Positions 15,507-24,781 of a stretch of DNA of 52,506 nt are shown piece after piece. The DNA is from Treponema sp. (GTDB lineage Bacteria; Spirochaetota; Spirochaetia; Treponematales; Treponemataceae), in the NCBI GenBank assembly GCA_022510925.1, contig JAFLSO010000011.1, forward strand, positions 1-52,506, read 5' to 3'. Below the pieces are notes generated by a model. That model was not told the DNA's origin, searched no databases, and worked only from the letters and a program-made list of their open reading frames with translations. The position numbers and the translations under genes are program-made. Each line of letters starts with the position of its first letter. Within the stretch, counting starts at the first letter, position 1.

Positions 15507-18442
15507 CTGCTCTCCTTCTCTATAAGTTTCCTGGCCTGCGCCGTATAGTGTGATGAGGGATAGTGCTCCTCCATGAACGCATAGGTCTCCATGGAGTCGG
15601 CGGGCATTCCCGCTGCGTCGAACGACTCCACTGCGGCGTAGAGAGAGCGCTCCGCTCCCGGACCGTCACCTGCCATGCGGGCGTATTTTGCCGCGTCCAG
15701 ATACAGGTCCGCGGCACGGCTGTTGTTGTTAAGCCTGCGCTCGTTCTGCGCGGCGATAAGCGCGGTGCGGAAAGCGTAGGGGCTCTCCGCGGAAATATTT
15801 TCGTCCTCCGCCTGAATGGACAGAAGCTCCAGCGCAAGCGACGCCGCCTCGTCCTGGGACCCGGGCTCTTTCCACAGAAGCTCGGCAAGCTCTGTGCCGG
15901 CGGCGCGGCCTTCCGGGGTCATAGTCTTGTTCCGGCTCTCATACTCAGTCTGCTTCTTAACCAGCGCCTCGTTCGCGCCTGAGGCAATCCGTTTAAGCTC
16001 CGCAATCTGCCCGCTTATTCCGTCCTTGGAGGATTCCCGGGGATACTCCCTCACAAGCGCCTCGCAGAGTTCAAGCGCCTCATCATATTTTCCCTGGGAG
16101 CGGTAAAGCCCTGCCAGATTTTTTTTGGCATTGTAAGAGTAGACGCTGTCAGGGAATCCTTTTATCAGGGAAGTGTACTGCAATATGGCCCGGTCAGCCT
16201 TCCCTGTGCGCGCGTAGCAATCGGCACTGTAAAAATATGACGCGTCAATGAACCTGCCCGAAGGATGTTTTTTGCGGTAGCCGTCAAATATCTCCGCGGC
16301 ATCCGCGTATCTTTCGTGGGAGTAGAAAAGCTCCCCGCGCCTGTAGAACGCCTCGTCTCCCAAAGCATGCCCGCTGAAATCCTGCGCCACGGACTTATAC
16401 AGCCTGTCGCTATTCTCCAGGTCACCGAGCCTTGCAAAAATCTGCGCGGCCTGAAAGCTCGTGCTCATGCCCAGTACGTTTTTCTGTGATGTGTACGGAA
16501 GCAGCGTGTCCAGGGCGGTCTGAATCTGATTCGCGTCCACGTAAACGCTCGCGCACAGAATCACAGCCCTGGTCTTGTCCTCCTCACCGGAGGAGCTCTC
16601 CACCGCTTTGTTGGCGGCATAAAGAGCGTTCGCATAGTTCCCGGCCTGAACCGCGCAGGCCGATGCCGTCATGAGTGCGGTCAGCGCAAGATTGTGCCGG
16701 GGATACGCTTTCTCAAACTGTATGAGCCTGGTGTATGCGGCAGAATTATCGCCCGTCCTGTACAGGCAGTAGCCGCTGTAAAAAAGCGCGTAAGGCTCGC
16801 ACTCTTTCTTTCCGCTGTCCAAGTATTTATTGAAGTAAAAGAGCGCGTCAGACCAGTCATGCCTGTTAAACGCGCAGAGCGCCGCCACATATAAACCGTC
16901 GGGGGTGCCGGACTCAATGCCCCTTTTGTATGCGGAGTCAAGCTGCCCCTCAGCAAAAAGAATCTTGGCATAATCCGCGGCATCCGTCTCAGTGAGCCCC
17001 GGTTTCCCGCTCAGCTCTCTGAACAGCGCGGCGGCCTCGTCCTTTCTTCCAGCCTTAAAAAGAGCGCGCGCGTAAAGGCCTCTGCCCGCAGGTCCAAGTC
17101 CGGCATGCCGCATGGCGTTCTCCAGAATATCCGCGCACTTTCCGTAATCTTTCTCTTCATAGCCGCAGTACGCCAGATAGTAGCTCGCCTCCTCGTATAT
17201 CTTGCTGCCCGGAACGCACGAGCCTAACGCAAGGGCCGCGTATTTCTCGCACTCCTCTATGTTGCCTAAAAGGGCGTGGAACCGCGCGAAGGAAATCTGA
17301 TACGCGTCATATTCATCCGAGAGAGGACTGAGCCCGGAGTCCCCGGCATATTTTAAAAGCGTCTCAAGGCTCTCTTCCGGGGAATTCCGCAGCCGTGCCC
17401 TGTAAAGGCCTATGAGCGCCAGATAGGAGGAAGCCCCCGATGACTCCGCCTTGTCAAAATAGTCCATGGACTTCTCAGTCTGCCCGGAATCAAACGCGTC
17501 TATCGCAAGGCGCACCCAGAATTCCTCCAGGAGCGAGTCATACTCAAAGAGCGTTCCCCGGGCATCTTTCAGAACATCGCCGGGCTCCTGCCCCACCTGC
17601 TTACCATGCTCAGAGGCGACCGCATACGCTTTCTGGAGCGCCACCGCGGCCAGGGATGCGTCCGTTCCTGCAAGAACCTCGCAGTACGCGCCGTAAGCGG
17701 CTTTATATTCTTTTAGCGCAAGATAGGAGTCGCCCGCATAAAGGGTAAGACGATTCAGCAGCTTAGGCTCAAGGCCGCCAGATTCCTTTAATGCGGCGTG
17801 AAGGCTGAGCAGTCTGCGGTGCTTTCCGCAGGCTGAGTATGAGGCATAAAGGCTCTGCACCGCGGAGGCATACTCACTCTCTGTGTATGAGGCTCCGTCA
17901 GAGACCACGTGCTCAAACAGAGGCAGCGCCTTCTCATGCTCGCCCATGGCCGCATAGCAGTTCCCCGCATAAAGAATGTCCAGCGCGAAAAATCGGTCCG
18001 TTTTCTTTGAGAAGGAATCCTCCGGCGAAGAGCGGTAACGTCTTGCGGAGACATAGAAACTTTTCAGCGCGCTGCCGTAATCTTTAAGCTGAAAATATGA
18101 GCGTCCCTGCCAGTATCCGGCCTGCACATAGAGGTCCGTGTCATTCGCGCAGAAAGGAAGCGCCCTGGTGAATTCACGCGCGGCATCGGAGTAGCGGGAG
18201 AGCGCATAGTAACTCTCCGCCTTATAAATAAGAGCCCTGGCCATATAGCCGGAGCGCGGGAAAGCTTTTTCCATCTGCTCCGCGAATCCTATTACAGCAG
18301 GATACGCTGAGTTCTGATACGCTGCGCAAAGCTCTCCGAACAGTTCGGCGTCCGTGCTTTTCCTCTCCGCGGCAGCAAGCATACCGGACGCGAGCAGACA
18401 GAAAAGCGCGGGCAGCAAAAAGAATCTGACTTTGTTTCTCAC
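15503..18442 (-). CDS. Large exported TPR-repeat protein
   Basis: A 979-residue protein with a signal peptide (about 1-25, cut near LAAAE) and then tetratricopeptide-type helical repeats throughout, recognisable from repeated patterns such as AALLFRELSGK, ALFYFNKYLDSGK and DEAFYRRGELFYSHERYADAAEIF. These repeats mediate protein-protein contacts; in the periplasm they resemble BamD and YbgF/CpoB, which assist outer-membrane assembly and Tol function. Context with a beta-barrel and ExbBD-TonB suggests envelope work. The start is GTG at 18440-18442 with AGGAGGG 7 bases upstream. It follows the previous gene by 37 bases and overlaps the next by 4. Specific partners are unknown. Confidence 0.85.
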   Translation of the reverse strand: MRNKVRFFLLPALFCLLASGMLAAAERKSTDAELFGELCAAYQNSAYPAVIGFAEQMEKAFPRSGYMARALIYKAESYYALSRYSDAAREFTRALPFCANDTDLYVQAGYWQGRSYFQLKDYGSALKSFYVSARRYRSSPEDSFSKKTDRFFALDILYAGNCYAAMGEHEKALPLFEHVVSDGASYTESEYASAVQSLYASYSACGKHRRLLSLHAALKESGGLEPKLLNRLTLYAGDSYLALKEYKAAYGAYCEVLAGTDASLAAVALQKAYAVASEHGKQVGQEPGDVLKDARGTLFEYDSLLEEFWVRLAIDAFDSGQTEKSMDYFDKAESSGASSYLALIGLYRARLRNSPEESLETLLKYAGDSGLSPLSDEYDAYQISFARFHALLGNIEECEKYAALALGSCVPGSKIYEEASYYLAYCGYEEKDYGKCADILENAMRHAGLGPAGRGLYARALFKAGRKDEAAALFRELSGKPGLTETDAADYAKILFAEGQLDSAYKRGIESGTPDGLYVAALCAFNRHDWSDALFYFNKYLDSGKKECEPYALFYSGYCLYRTGDNSAAYTRLIQFEKAYPRHNLALTALMTASACAVQAGNYANALYAANKAVESSSGEEDKTRAVILCASVYVDANQIQTALDTLLPYTSQKNVLGMSTSFQAAQIFARLGDLENSDRLYKSVAQDFSGHALGDEAFYRRGELFYSHERYADAAEIFDGYRKKHPSGRFIDASYFYSADCYARTGKADRAILQYTSLIKGFPDSVYSYNAKKNLAGLYRSQGKYDEALELCEALVREYPRESSKDGISGQIAELKRIASGANEALVKKQTEYESRNKTMTPEGRAAGTELAELLWKEPGSQDEAASLALELLSIQAEDENISAESPYAFRTALIAAQNERRLNNNSRAADLYLDAAKYARMAGDGPGAERSLYAAVESFDAAGMPADSMETYAFMEEHYPSSHYTAQARKLIEKESR

Positions 18443-18479
18443 TCTAAGGCCCTCCTGATTTTAAGAGCGCATCATTTCG

Positions 18480-19895
18480 TCAGCGCGGATAGAAAAATTC
18501 AGACGACTTGACCCGCTCCAAATGCACGTAGTCATTTTTGTAAGTCTCCATGAATTCCGACAAAGAATACTCCTTGTTCATCTCAAAGACGGCGCATGCA
18601 AAATGACCGTATTTATCGAAGTACGGAAAAATAACAGCGCAGTTGTTGAACGCCAGCTCCGACTTAAGTTTCTCTCCGCTCACAGGCTGACGTATTGCGG
18701 CCAGATAGAACCATTCGGGCTCCGTTACCGCAAGCACGTAGAGAAGGCTTTTTAAATTCGCCGCGCTGTAGCCCGTGTTGGTTATGTAGCCCTTGGAATT
18801 CGTAATCACTCCGTTAACCACGTCCGATGCGAACGGCTCTATGGTGACGTCAACTCCGCCGGTCCTAAAATCATAATCCCTGCTTGAGCGGGCGCTCAAT
18901 GCCGCCGCGGCCAGATTCCTGCACCAGTCCAGCGTGAACGTAAGGTTCCAGTCCTGCGAGGCGACTCCGCTTTTTCCCAGCGCGCTGAATTCCACAGTCT
19001 GTTCCTTAAGGTCGCTGATTTTGGTGCCTTGCCCCGAGTACGGCTCCACTATTCCGTCAACGATGTATTTCACAAATCCCGCCCCGCACAATGTGAGCCG
19101 CTCCGGGTCAGGGATAAAGACATTCCTGTCGGTCTCCTCATCTCCGGTAAGCGGAACGGAGAAAGGCCTGTCGTTCGCGATGGAATAAAGCTGACCGTTC
19201 TCGTTGTAGCCCGCGTCCTCCGCGTAATCCATGAGCGAAAGTTTCTCGCGCACAACGCTCACCACGTTCAGCAAATCTGAATACTGGTTCAGGGCATACT
19301 CCACTTTATTCCACGGCAAAGTCCTGGAGGTCCACTTGCGGACGTCATCGAAGCTGGCGGTGTAAAGACGCTCGAAATTTATTCCCATGGGAACGGAGCG
19401 GGCCGCGTAGGAGCCGAACACAAGCATGTCCACGAAAGTCTTGTTCGCCTGCGGACGGAACTGGACGTACACGTCGCTGTCATCGTTAAACTGCCACACC
19501 AGGCGCACCGGCTTACCGGAGGAAGTCTCGCGGTACAAAATCCAGCTGCCGCATGAGCCGCGCAAGTACACGCTCATAGTGTCCGTGCCGGATGAGGAGC
19601 CGTTCTGCACCTGCACCGAAAGCTCTGACCTAGGCGCGATTATCACGGAGAATTCTTTCCTGCTCTCCTCCTCCATGCGCACCTGAAAGAAAGTGCCTAT
19701 CTCGCTTTCGCGGACCTCGGGCTTCTTATGCACCAGATCAGAGAACGGCGCGGTAAGCCATGAATCCACGACCGTCCTGCGGATTTCCGCGCTGTCCGGT
19801 ATTCCCGCGCTGTTGTATTCGGCTGACGCGAGCGCGCTTACGGCGACCAGCACCGGCAGGAGAATGTTTTTTCTGATTCTAAAAAGACCTCTCAT
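18480..19895 (-). CDS. Exported protein of unknown function
   Basis: About 471 residues. A basic N-terminus and hydrophobic core (MRGLFRIRKNILLPVLV, cut near ASA/EYNS) form a signal peptide. The mature part has mixed strand and helix content with many Tyr and Trp; it is not recognised. I start it at the ATG 19893-19895 because AAGGA sits 6 bases upstream, but an ATG at 19914-19916 that makes an ATGA overlap with the upstream activase gene is also possible. Being coupled to the envelope genes downstream suggests a periplasmic or outer-membrane role, which is inference. Confidence 0.75.
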   Translation of the reverse strand: MRGLFRIRKNILLPVLVAVSALASAEYNSAGIPDSAEIRRTVVDSWLTAPFSDLVHKKPEVRESEIGTFFQVRMEEESRKEFSVIIAPRSELSVQVQNGSSSGTDTMSVYLRGSCGSWILYRETSSGKPVRLVWQFNDDSDVYVQFRPQANKTFVDMLVFGSYAARSVPMGINFERLYTASFDDVRKWTSRTLPWNKVEYALNQYSDLLNVVSVVREKLSLMDYAEDAGYNENGQLYSIANDRPFSVPLTGDEETDRNVFIPDPERLTLCGAGFVKYIVDGIVEPYSGQGTKISDLKEQTVEFSALGKSGVASQDWNLTFTLDWCRNLAAAALSARSSRDYDFRTGGVDVTIEPFASDVVNGVITNSKGYITNTGYSAANLKSLLYVLAVTEPEWFYLAAIRQPVSGEKLKSELAFNNCAVIFPYFDKYGHFACAVFEMNKEYSLSEFMETYKNDYVHLERVKSSEFFYPR

Positions 19896-19912
19896 CTTTT
19901 TTCCTTGCATTT

Positions 19913-22900
19913 TCATGCCGTGACCGGAACCTCATGCGGCGGCACAGGCTCCGGATCGCTGAACAGCATGGCCCCGGCCGCAAGACGTTTCTCCGGCGTG
20001 ACCACGGAACCGTCCGGTGAATGTATGAGCCCGTCAGACTCCTCGTCGGGGTGATTTCCTGCCGGCGCGTTGCTGAGAAGAAGCTTAAGGCGGTTAAGCT
20101 GGTTCACCTCGCTTGAGCCCGGATCGTAGTCTATGGCGCTTATGTTTGCCTCCGGATAGCGGCGGCGCAACTCCTTTATCATTCCCTTACCGGTCACATG
20201 GTTAGGAAGACACGCGAACGGCTGCACGCACGCAATGCTCGGGCATCCGGAGTGAATCAGCTCCACCATCTCCGCCGTAAGGAACCATCCCTCGCCCATG
20301 ATGTTTCCCACCTGCACTATGTCGTCCACTCCCTTCATCATGTCGTAGATGAGCGCGGGCGGGTCGAACCTGTGGCTCTTTCTGAGCATCTTTTTCATGT
20401 AGCGGCGGTACCTCTCTATAAACCACACAAACAGCCTGGCGTTACGCTCCGTTTTCTTGGGGAACGCGAGCTCCTGATGGCGGAACACTCCTGTGGAGAA
20501 CGTGTAGAACAAAAAGTCCGCCAGATCCGGCATAACGCACTCCGCGCCCTCGCGCTCTATGGTGTCCACAATCTGATTGTTCGCCGTGGGATGGAATTTC
20601 ACAAGAATCTCGCCCACCACTCCGACCCTCGGCTTTTTTATGGGAAGAAGGGGGAGCCTGTCAAAGTCGCGTATGATTCCGCGTATAATCCTGTGATATT
20701 TTGCCACGGAAAGACTTCTGACTCCTGTCTCCGCGCGGGCGCTCCATTTCTCGTAGAGCGCGTTTGCGGAGCCTGGGACCGCCTCATATGGGCGCGTCCT
20801 GTAAAGGACCCTCATCAGAATGTCGCCTATCATTATGGCCATCATGGCGCGGTGCAGGAGCGCGGGCGTTATTTTGAATCCGGGATTGGACTCAAGTCCG
20901 CTGGCGCTGAGGCTTATCACGGGAATGTGGCCCATGCCCGCGTCGTTCAGGGCACGGCGGATGAATCCTATGTAGTTCGTGGCGCGGCAGCCTCCTCCCG
21001 TCTGCGTGATGAGGAGACTGGTCTTGCTCAAATCGTACTTTCCGCTTTGCAGGGCGGCAATCATCTGCCCCGCCACCAGTATGGAAGGATAGCACGCATC
21101 GTTGTTAACGTACTTAAGCCCCGTCTCCACCGCACTCGGGTCCACGGCATCAAGCACCACAAAGTTGTAGCCTGAGTAATTGAACGCCTGCTGAAGAATC
21201 CTGAAATGGATGGGGCTCATCTGCGGAGCCAGAATCGTGTGCTTGTACCGCATCTCCTCGGTGAAAAGCTGACGGTGATAAGCCGCGCTCCTCACCTCAA
21301 ACTTTTTGTGGTTGCGCTCGCGCGCTTTTACGGCGGCTATGAGGCTTCTGATTCTTATCCGCACCGCCCCCAGATTCGAGCCCTCGTCTATCTTTATGAG
21401 CGTGTACATCCTGTTCTTTGCCCTGAGAATCTCGTCCACCTGATCCGCGGTAACGGCGTCCAGGCCGCAGCCGAAGCTCGTAAGTTGAACCAGCTCCAGG
21501 TTAGGCATGCCGCTCACAAACGCCGCCGCACGGTACAGGCGGTTATGGTATGTCCACTGGTCTATTATGCGCAGGGGCCGCTCTATGCTTCCCAGGTGCG
21601 CCACAGAATCCTCCGTGAACACCGCGAGCCCGAGCCCGTGTATCATCTCAGGGATGCCGTGGTTTATCTCCGGGTCCAGATGATACGGTCTTCCGGACAG
21701 CACTATCCCGTTCGCCCCGCGGCGGATGACATCCTCTATGGCCTCCTCGCCTTTCTCGCGGACCTCGCGCTTAAAGTTCTCCTGCTCGGCCCATGCGGCG
21801 TCCAGCGCGTCCTTTATCATGTCGGGCGTTATCTTATCAAAATGCTTTCCCAACTCCTCATGCAGCCGCTCCGCAAGGCGCTCCTTGTCATATATGGGCA
21901 GGAAAGGATTCATGAACAGAACTGTTGGGTCCTGCCTGAGCTGCTCCAGATTGTTGCGGAGAACCTCAGGATAACTTGTGACTATGGGACAGTTGTAATG
22001 GTTTCCGGCCCCGGGGTCCTCCTGCCTCTCGTACGGCGCGCAGGGATAGAAAATGAATTTCACTCCCTGCATCAGAAGGCTCTCCAGATGACCGTGCGCT
22101 ATTTTTCCGGGATAGCACACGCTCTCCGAGGGGATGGTCTCAAGCCCCTTCTCGTAAACGCCACGGCTTGAGCGCGGTGAGAGACGCACGCGGAATCCCA
22201 GCCTGGTAAAGAACGTGAACCACAGCGGATAATTCTCGTACATGTTCAGGACACGCGGGATTCCCACATCGCCGAACGGAGCCTCCTCGGGTTTAAGCGG
22301 AACGTAGCCGAAAAGCCGCCTGTATTTCCACTCAAAAAGATTCGGCAGGTTCTTAGGATCCTCCGCGCCGTCCTGAATGCTCGCCTCCTTGTTGCTTGCG
22401 TCCACGACCTGCGCGTCCTCGCCTAACTCCGCGCCGCGCTCGCACCTGTTTCCCGTAACGAATTTCCTGACAGTGCGTGACTGGCTCTCTCCCGCTCCGT
22501 CCGTGCTGAACGTGTTTATGGTAAGAAGGCAGTTGTTCGAGCACTTGCCGCACCGCTTAAGCTCAAGGTCCACTTTGAAACTTTCAAGCTGATCCAAGGT
22601 GGCTATGCCGCTTCTCACGAACCTGGGGGTCTGATCGGGGTCATCGGGCTTGGGACGGCGCAAATCCTCCCACTGATCCTGCGCTATGAGGGCAGAGCCG
22701 TATGCGCCCATGAGCCCCGCTACGTCAGGTCTGAACACGTTTACGCCGGCAATCTTCTCGAACGCGCGCAGAACCGCGTCGTTATTGAAAGTGCCGCCCT
22801 GCACCACCACTTTACGCCCTATGTCGCTCGCCTTGCGCAGTTTTATGACTTTGAAAAGGGCGTTCTTAATCACGGAGTATGAGAGCCCCGCGCTTATGTC

Positions 22901-24514
22901 CGCCACGGTCGCGCCCTCTTTCTGCGCCTGCTTGACGCGGCTGTTCATGAACACCGTGCACCTGGTTCCTAAATCCACAGGCTTTTTCGCCATGAGCGCT
23001 ATCTGGCTGAACTCCTGCACGCTCATTCCCATGGTGCGCGCAAAGTTGTCCAGGAAACTTCCGCAGCCGGAGGAGCAGGCCTCGTTCAGCTGGATGGATG
23101 TGATGGCGCCGTCCTTCATGCGCAGGCACTTCATGTCCTGCCCGCCTATGTCAAGCAGGAACTCCACTCCCGGCACAAAAAAATCCGCCGCCCTGTAATG
23201 CGTTATGGTCTCAACCTCGCCCGCGTCCACTCCGAGCGCCGCCTGAAAGAGCGCCTCTCCGTAACCGGTGGATACGGCACGGGCTATGTAGCAGTCCTCG
23301 GGAAGAATTTTATACAGATCCTTAAGCACGCGCACCGCAAGGTCCACGGGATTCCCCGCGTTCACGTCGTAAAAGCGCCAGAGAATGCGGCCCTGCGTGT
23401 CGGTGAGGACGGCCTTGGTGGTGGTGCTTCCCGCATCCATCCCCAGGAACACGGGACCTTTGGCGTCCTGCAGATTTCCGCTCAGCGCCTTTTCCTGCGC
23501 ATGGCGGCTCTTAAATTCAGAAAGCTCCTCCTCGCTCTCAAACAACGGCTCCAGCCTCTGCACCTCCTCCATCTCCGCGCCAACCAGATTCTTAAGGTTC
23601 TCGCGGAATTCCGCTATGGTGGGGAATGTGACAGGCTTCTGGTCAGGCGCTCCGGGCACGCAGTGGATTTCCCGCTCGGTGGAATAGGCCGCGCCGCTCG
23701 CCACAAAAAGCTGGCTGTTCTCGGGGACGATTGCCTCCTCAGGCGTGAGCTTTAAAGTCACCACAAAGCGCTCCCTGAGCTGGTCCAGAAAATGAAGGGG
23801 GCCTCCCAGGAACGCCACGTGCCCGCGGATGGGTTTGCCGCACGCAAGGCCTGATATGGTCTGGCTCACCACGGCCTGGAAAATGGACGCCGCTATGTCC
23901 TCCCTCCGCGCGCCCTCGTTAATCAGCGGCTGCACGTCCGTCTTGGCGAACACTCCGCATCTGGCCGCAATGGGATATATGGTCGAGGCTCCGCGCGCAA
24001 GCTCGTTAAGTCCCGCCGCGTCAGTCTCCAGAAGGGCCGCCATCTGGTCAATGAACGCCCCGGTTCCGCCCGCGCAGGTTCCGTTCATGCGCTGCTCCAC
24101 GCCGCCCTTAAAGTAAGTGATTTTAGCGTCCTCTCCGCCCAGCTCTATGACCACATCAGTCTGCGGAATGATTTTACGCACCGCAGTGGTGGCCGCCACA
24201 ACCTCCTGAATGAACGGGATGTTAAGCCACTGGCTCACAGAAAGCCCGCCCGAGCCGGTCACCTTCACGCTTACGGTCTGATTAGGCCCCGCAGGAAGCT
24301 CCTTCTCCAGCTTGTCGAACGCGGCGCTCACCACGCTGATTATAGTGTTGCGTATGTCCGCACGGTGCCGCTCGTAAGCGCCGTACAGAAGCTCGTCATT
24401 CTCACCTAAAGCCACGACTTTTACGGTCGTAGAGCCCACATCTATTCCTATCCGTATGGGGCGCACCAACGGGGTCACAGAAGATATTGTCATTCGCTGC
24501 GTGTTCTCAGTCAT
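19913..24514 (-). CDS. Fused 2-hydroxyacyl-CoA dehydratase activase and dehydratase-like protein
   Basis: About 1533 residues with two ASKHA ATPase domains of the BadF/BadG/BcrA/BcrD (CoA-enzyme activase) family. The first has GIDVGSTTVKVVAL, ELGGEDAKITYF and GTCAGGTGAF; the second has GMDAGSTTTKAVL, LDIGGQDMKCL and ACSSGCGSFLDN. These are followed by a cysteine-rich segment (KRCGKCSNNCLLT, then GNRCERG) and a large region related to 2-hydroxyglutaryl-CoA dehydratase components with YPGKIAHGH and FYPCAPYE. In the family an activase uses ATP to fire one electron from an Fe-S centre into the dehydratase. Substrate and role of these fused proteins are not established. I place the start at 24512-24514, where AAGGAG lies 6 bases upstream; a longer frame to 24568 lacks a binding site. 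Confidence 0.88.
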   Translation of the reverse strand: MTENTQRMTISSVTPLVRPIRIGIDVGSTTVKVVALGENDELLYGAYERHRADIRNTIISVVSAAFDKLEKELPAGPNQTVSVKVTGSGGLSVSQWLNIPFIQEVVAATTAVRKIIPQTDVVIELGGEDAKITYFKGGVEQRMNGTCAGGTGAFIDQMAALLETDAAGLNELARGASTIYPIAARCGVFAKTDVQPLINEGARREDIAASIFQAVVSQTISGLACGKPIRGHVAFLGGPLHFLDQLRERFVVTLKLTPEEAIVPENSQLFVASGAAYSTEREIHCVPGAPDQKPVTFPTIAEFRENLKNLVGAEMEEVQRLEPLFESEEELSEFKSRHAQEKALSGNLQDAKGPVFLGMDAGSTTTKAVLTDTQGRILWRFYDVNAGNPVDLAVRVLKDLYKILPEDCYIARAVSTGYGEALFQAALGVDAGEVETITHYRAADFFVPGVEFLLDIGGQDMKCLRMKDGAITSIQLNEACSSGCGSFLDNFARTMGMSVQEFSQIALMAKKPVDLGTRCTVFMNSRVKQAQKEGATVADISAGLSYSVIKNALFKVIKLRKASDIGRKVVVQGGTFNNDAVLRAFEKIAGVNVFRPDVAGLMGAYGSALIAQDQWEDLRRPKPDDPDQTPRFVRSGIATLDQLESFKVDLELKRCGKCSNNCLLTINTFSTDGAGESQSRTVRKFVTGNRCERGAELGEDAQVVDASNKEASIQDGAEDPKNLPNLFEWKYRRLFGYVPLKPEEAPFGDVGIPRVLNMYENYPLWFTFFTRLGFRVRLSPRSSRGVYEKGLETIPSESVCYPGKIAHGHLESLLMQGVKFIFYPCAPYERQEDPGAGNHYNCPIVTSYPEVLRNNLEQLRQDPTVLFMNPFLPIYDKERLAERLHEELGKHFDKITPDMIKDALDAAWAEQENFKREVREKGEEAIEDVIRRGANGIVLSGRPYHLDPEINHGIPEMIHGLGLAVFTEDSVAHLGSIERPLRIIDQWTYHNRLYRAAAFVSGMPNLELVQLTSFGCGLDAVTADQVDEILRAKNRMYTLIKIDEGSNLGAVRIRIRSLIAAVKARERNHKKFEVRSAAYHRQLFTEEMRYKHTILAPQMSPIHFRILQQAFNYSGYNFVVLDAVDPSAVETGLKYVNNDACYPSILVAGQMIAALQSGKYDLSKTSLLITQTGGGCRATNYIGFIRRALNDAGMGHIPVISLSASGLESNPGFKITPALLHRAMMAIMIGDILMRVLYRTRPYEAVPGSANALYEKWSARAETGVRSLSVAKYHRIIRGIIRDFDRLPLLPIKKPRVGVVGEILVKFHPTANNQIVDTIEREGAECVMPDLADFLFYTFSTGVFRHQELAFPKKTERNARLFVWFIERYRRYMKKMLRKSHRFDPPALIYDMMKGVDDIVQVGNIMGEGWFLTAEMVELIHSGCPSIACVQPFACLPNHVTGKGMIKELRRRYPEANISAIDYDPGSSEVNQLNRLKLLLSNAPAGNHPDEESDGLIHSPDGSVVTPEKRLAAGAMLFSDPEPVPPHEVPVTA

Positions 24515-24665
24515 AGAATTCTCCTTACAATAACCTCCGCGTAAGCTCGCTTGTAAGCTCACGAACAAACTTGCGGTTATGCAGACGGAACGAATATGCG
24601 CACGATGAGAGGCCCTGCGGCACGCCCCATCATGTCGCGATTCAAAATTCTTTCGTCAAGCATCC

Positions 24666-24694
24666 AGTATATAAGAATAATGAGGTTAGTTCAA
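24666..24694 (-). promoter_or_regulatory. Promoter of the activase operon
   Basis: On the minus strand TTGAAC (24694-24689), 17-base spacer, TATACT (24671-24666). Transcription would begin near 24659 and leave a leader of about 145 bases. The leader contains the direct repeat GAGCTTAC twice (24541-24562, read on the minus strand), with no clear hairpin terminator. It is divergent from the polA promoter. Confidence 0.6.
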
Positions 24695-24746
24695 TGTGCG
24701 GATGAAAGCCTCTGCGCGGCGGAGACAGAGGCACCGAAAGGCTTTA

Positions 24747-24775
24747 TGGACCCCTCCCCGCGTTTATGCTAGAAT
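24747..24775 (+). promoter_or_regulatory. Promoter giving a leaderless polA mRNA
   Basis: TGGACC (24747-24752, weak -35), 17-base spacer, TAGAAT (24770-24775), then ACCCTC and ATG at 24782. The -10 to ATG spacing equals that of the carD-like and Na/Pi transporter genes and no ribosome binding site is present. Confidence 0.62.
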
Positions 24776-24781
24776 ACCCTC

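Noticed and set aside
20198-22171. Frames of more than 300 codons on the plus strand inside the activase gene
   Set aside because: Arg-, His- and Val-rich shadow translation without family motifs; the minus strand carries clear ATPase and dehydratase motifs throughout.
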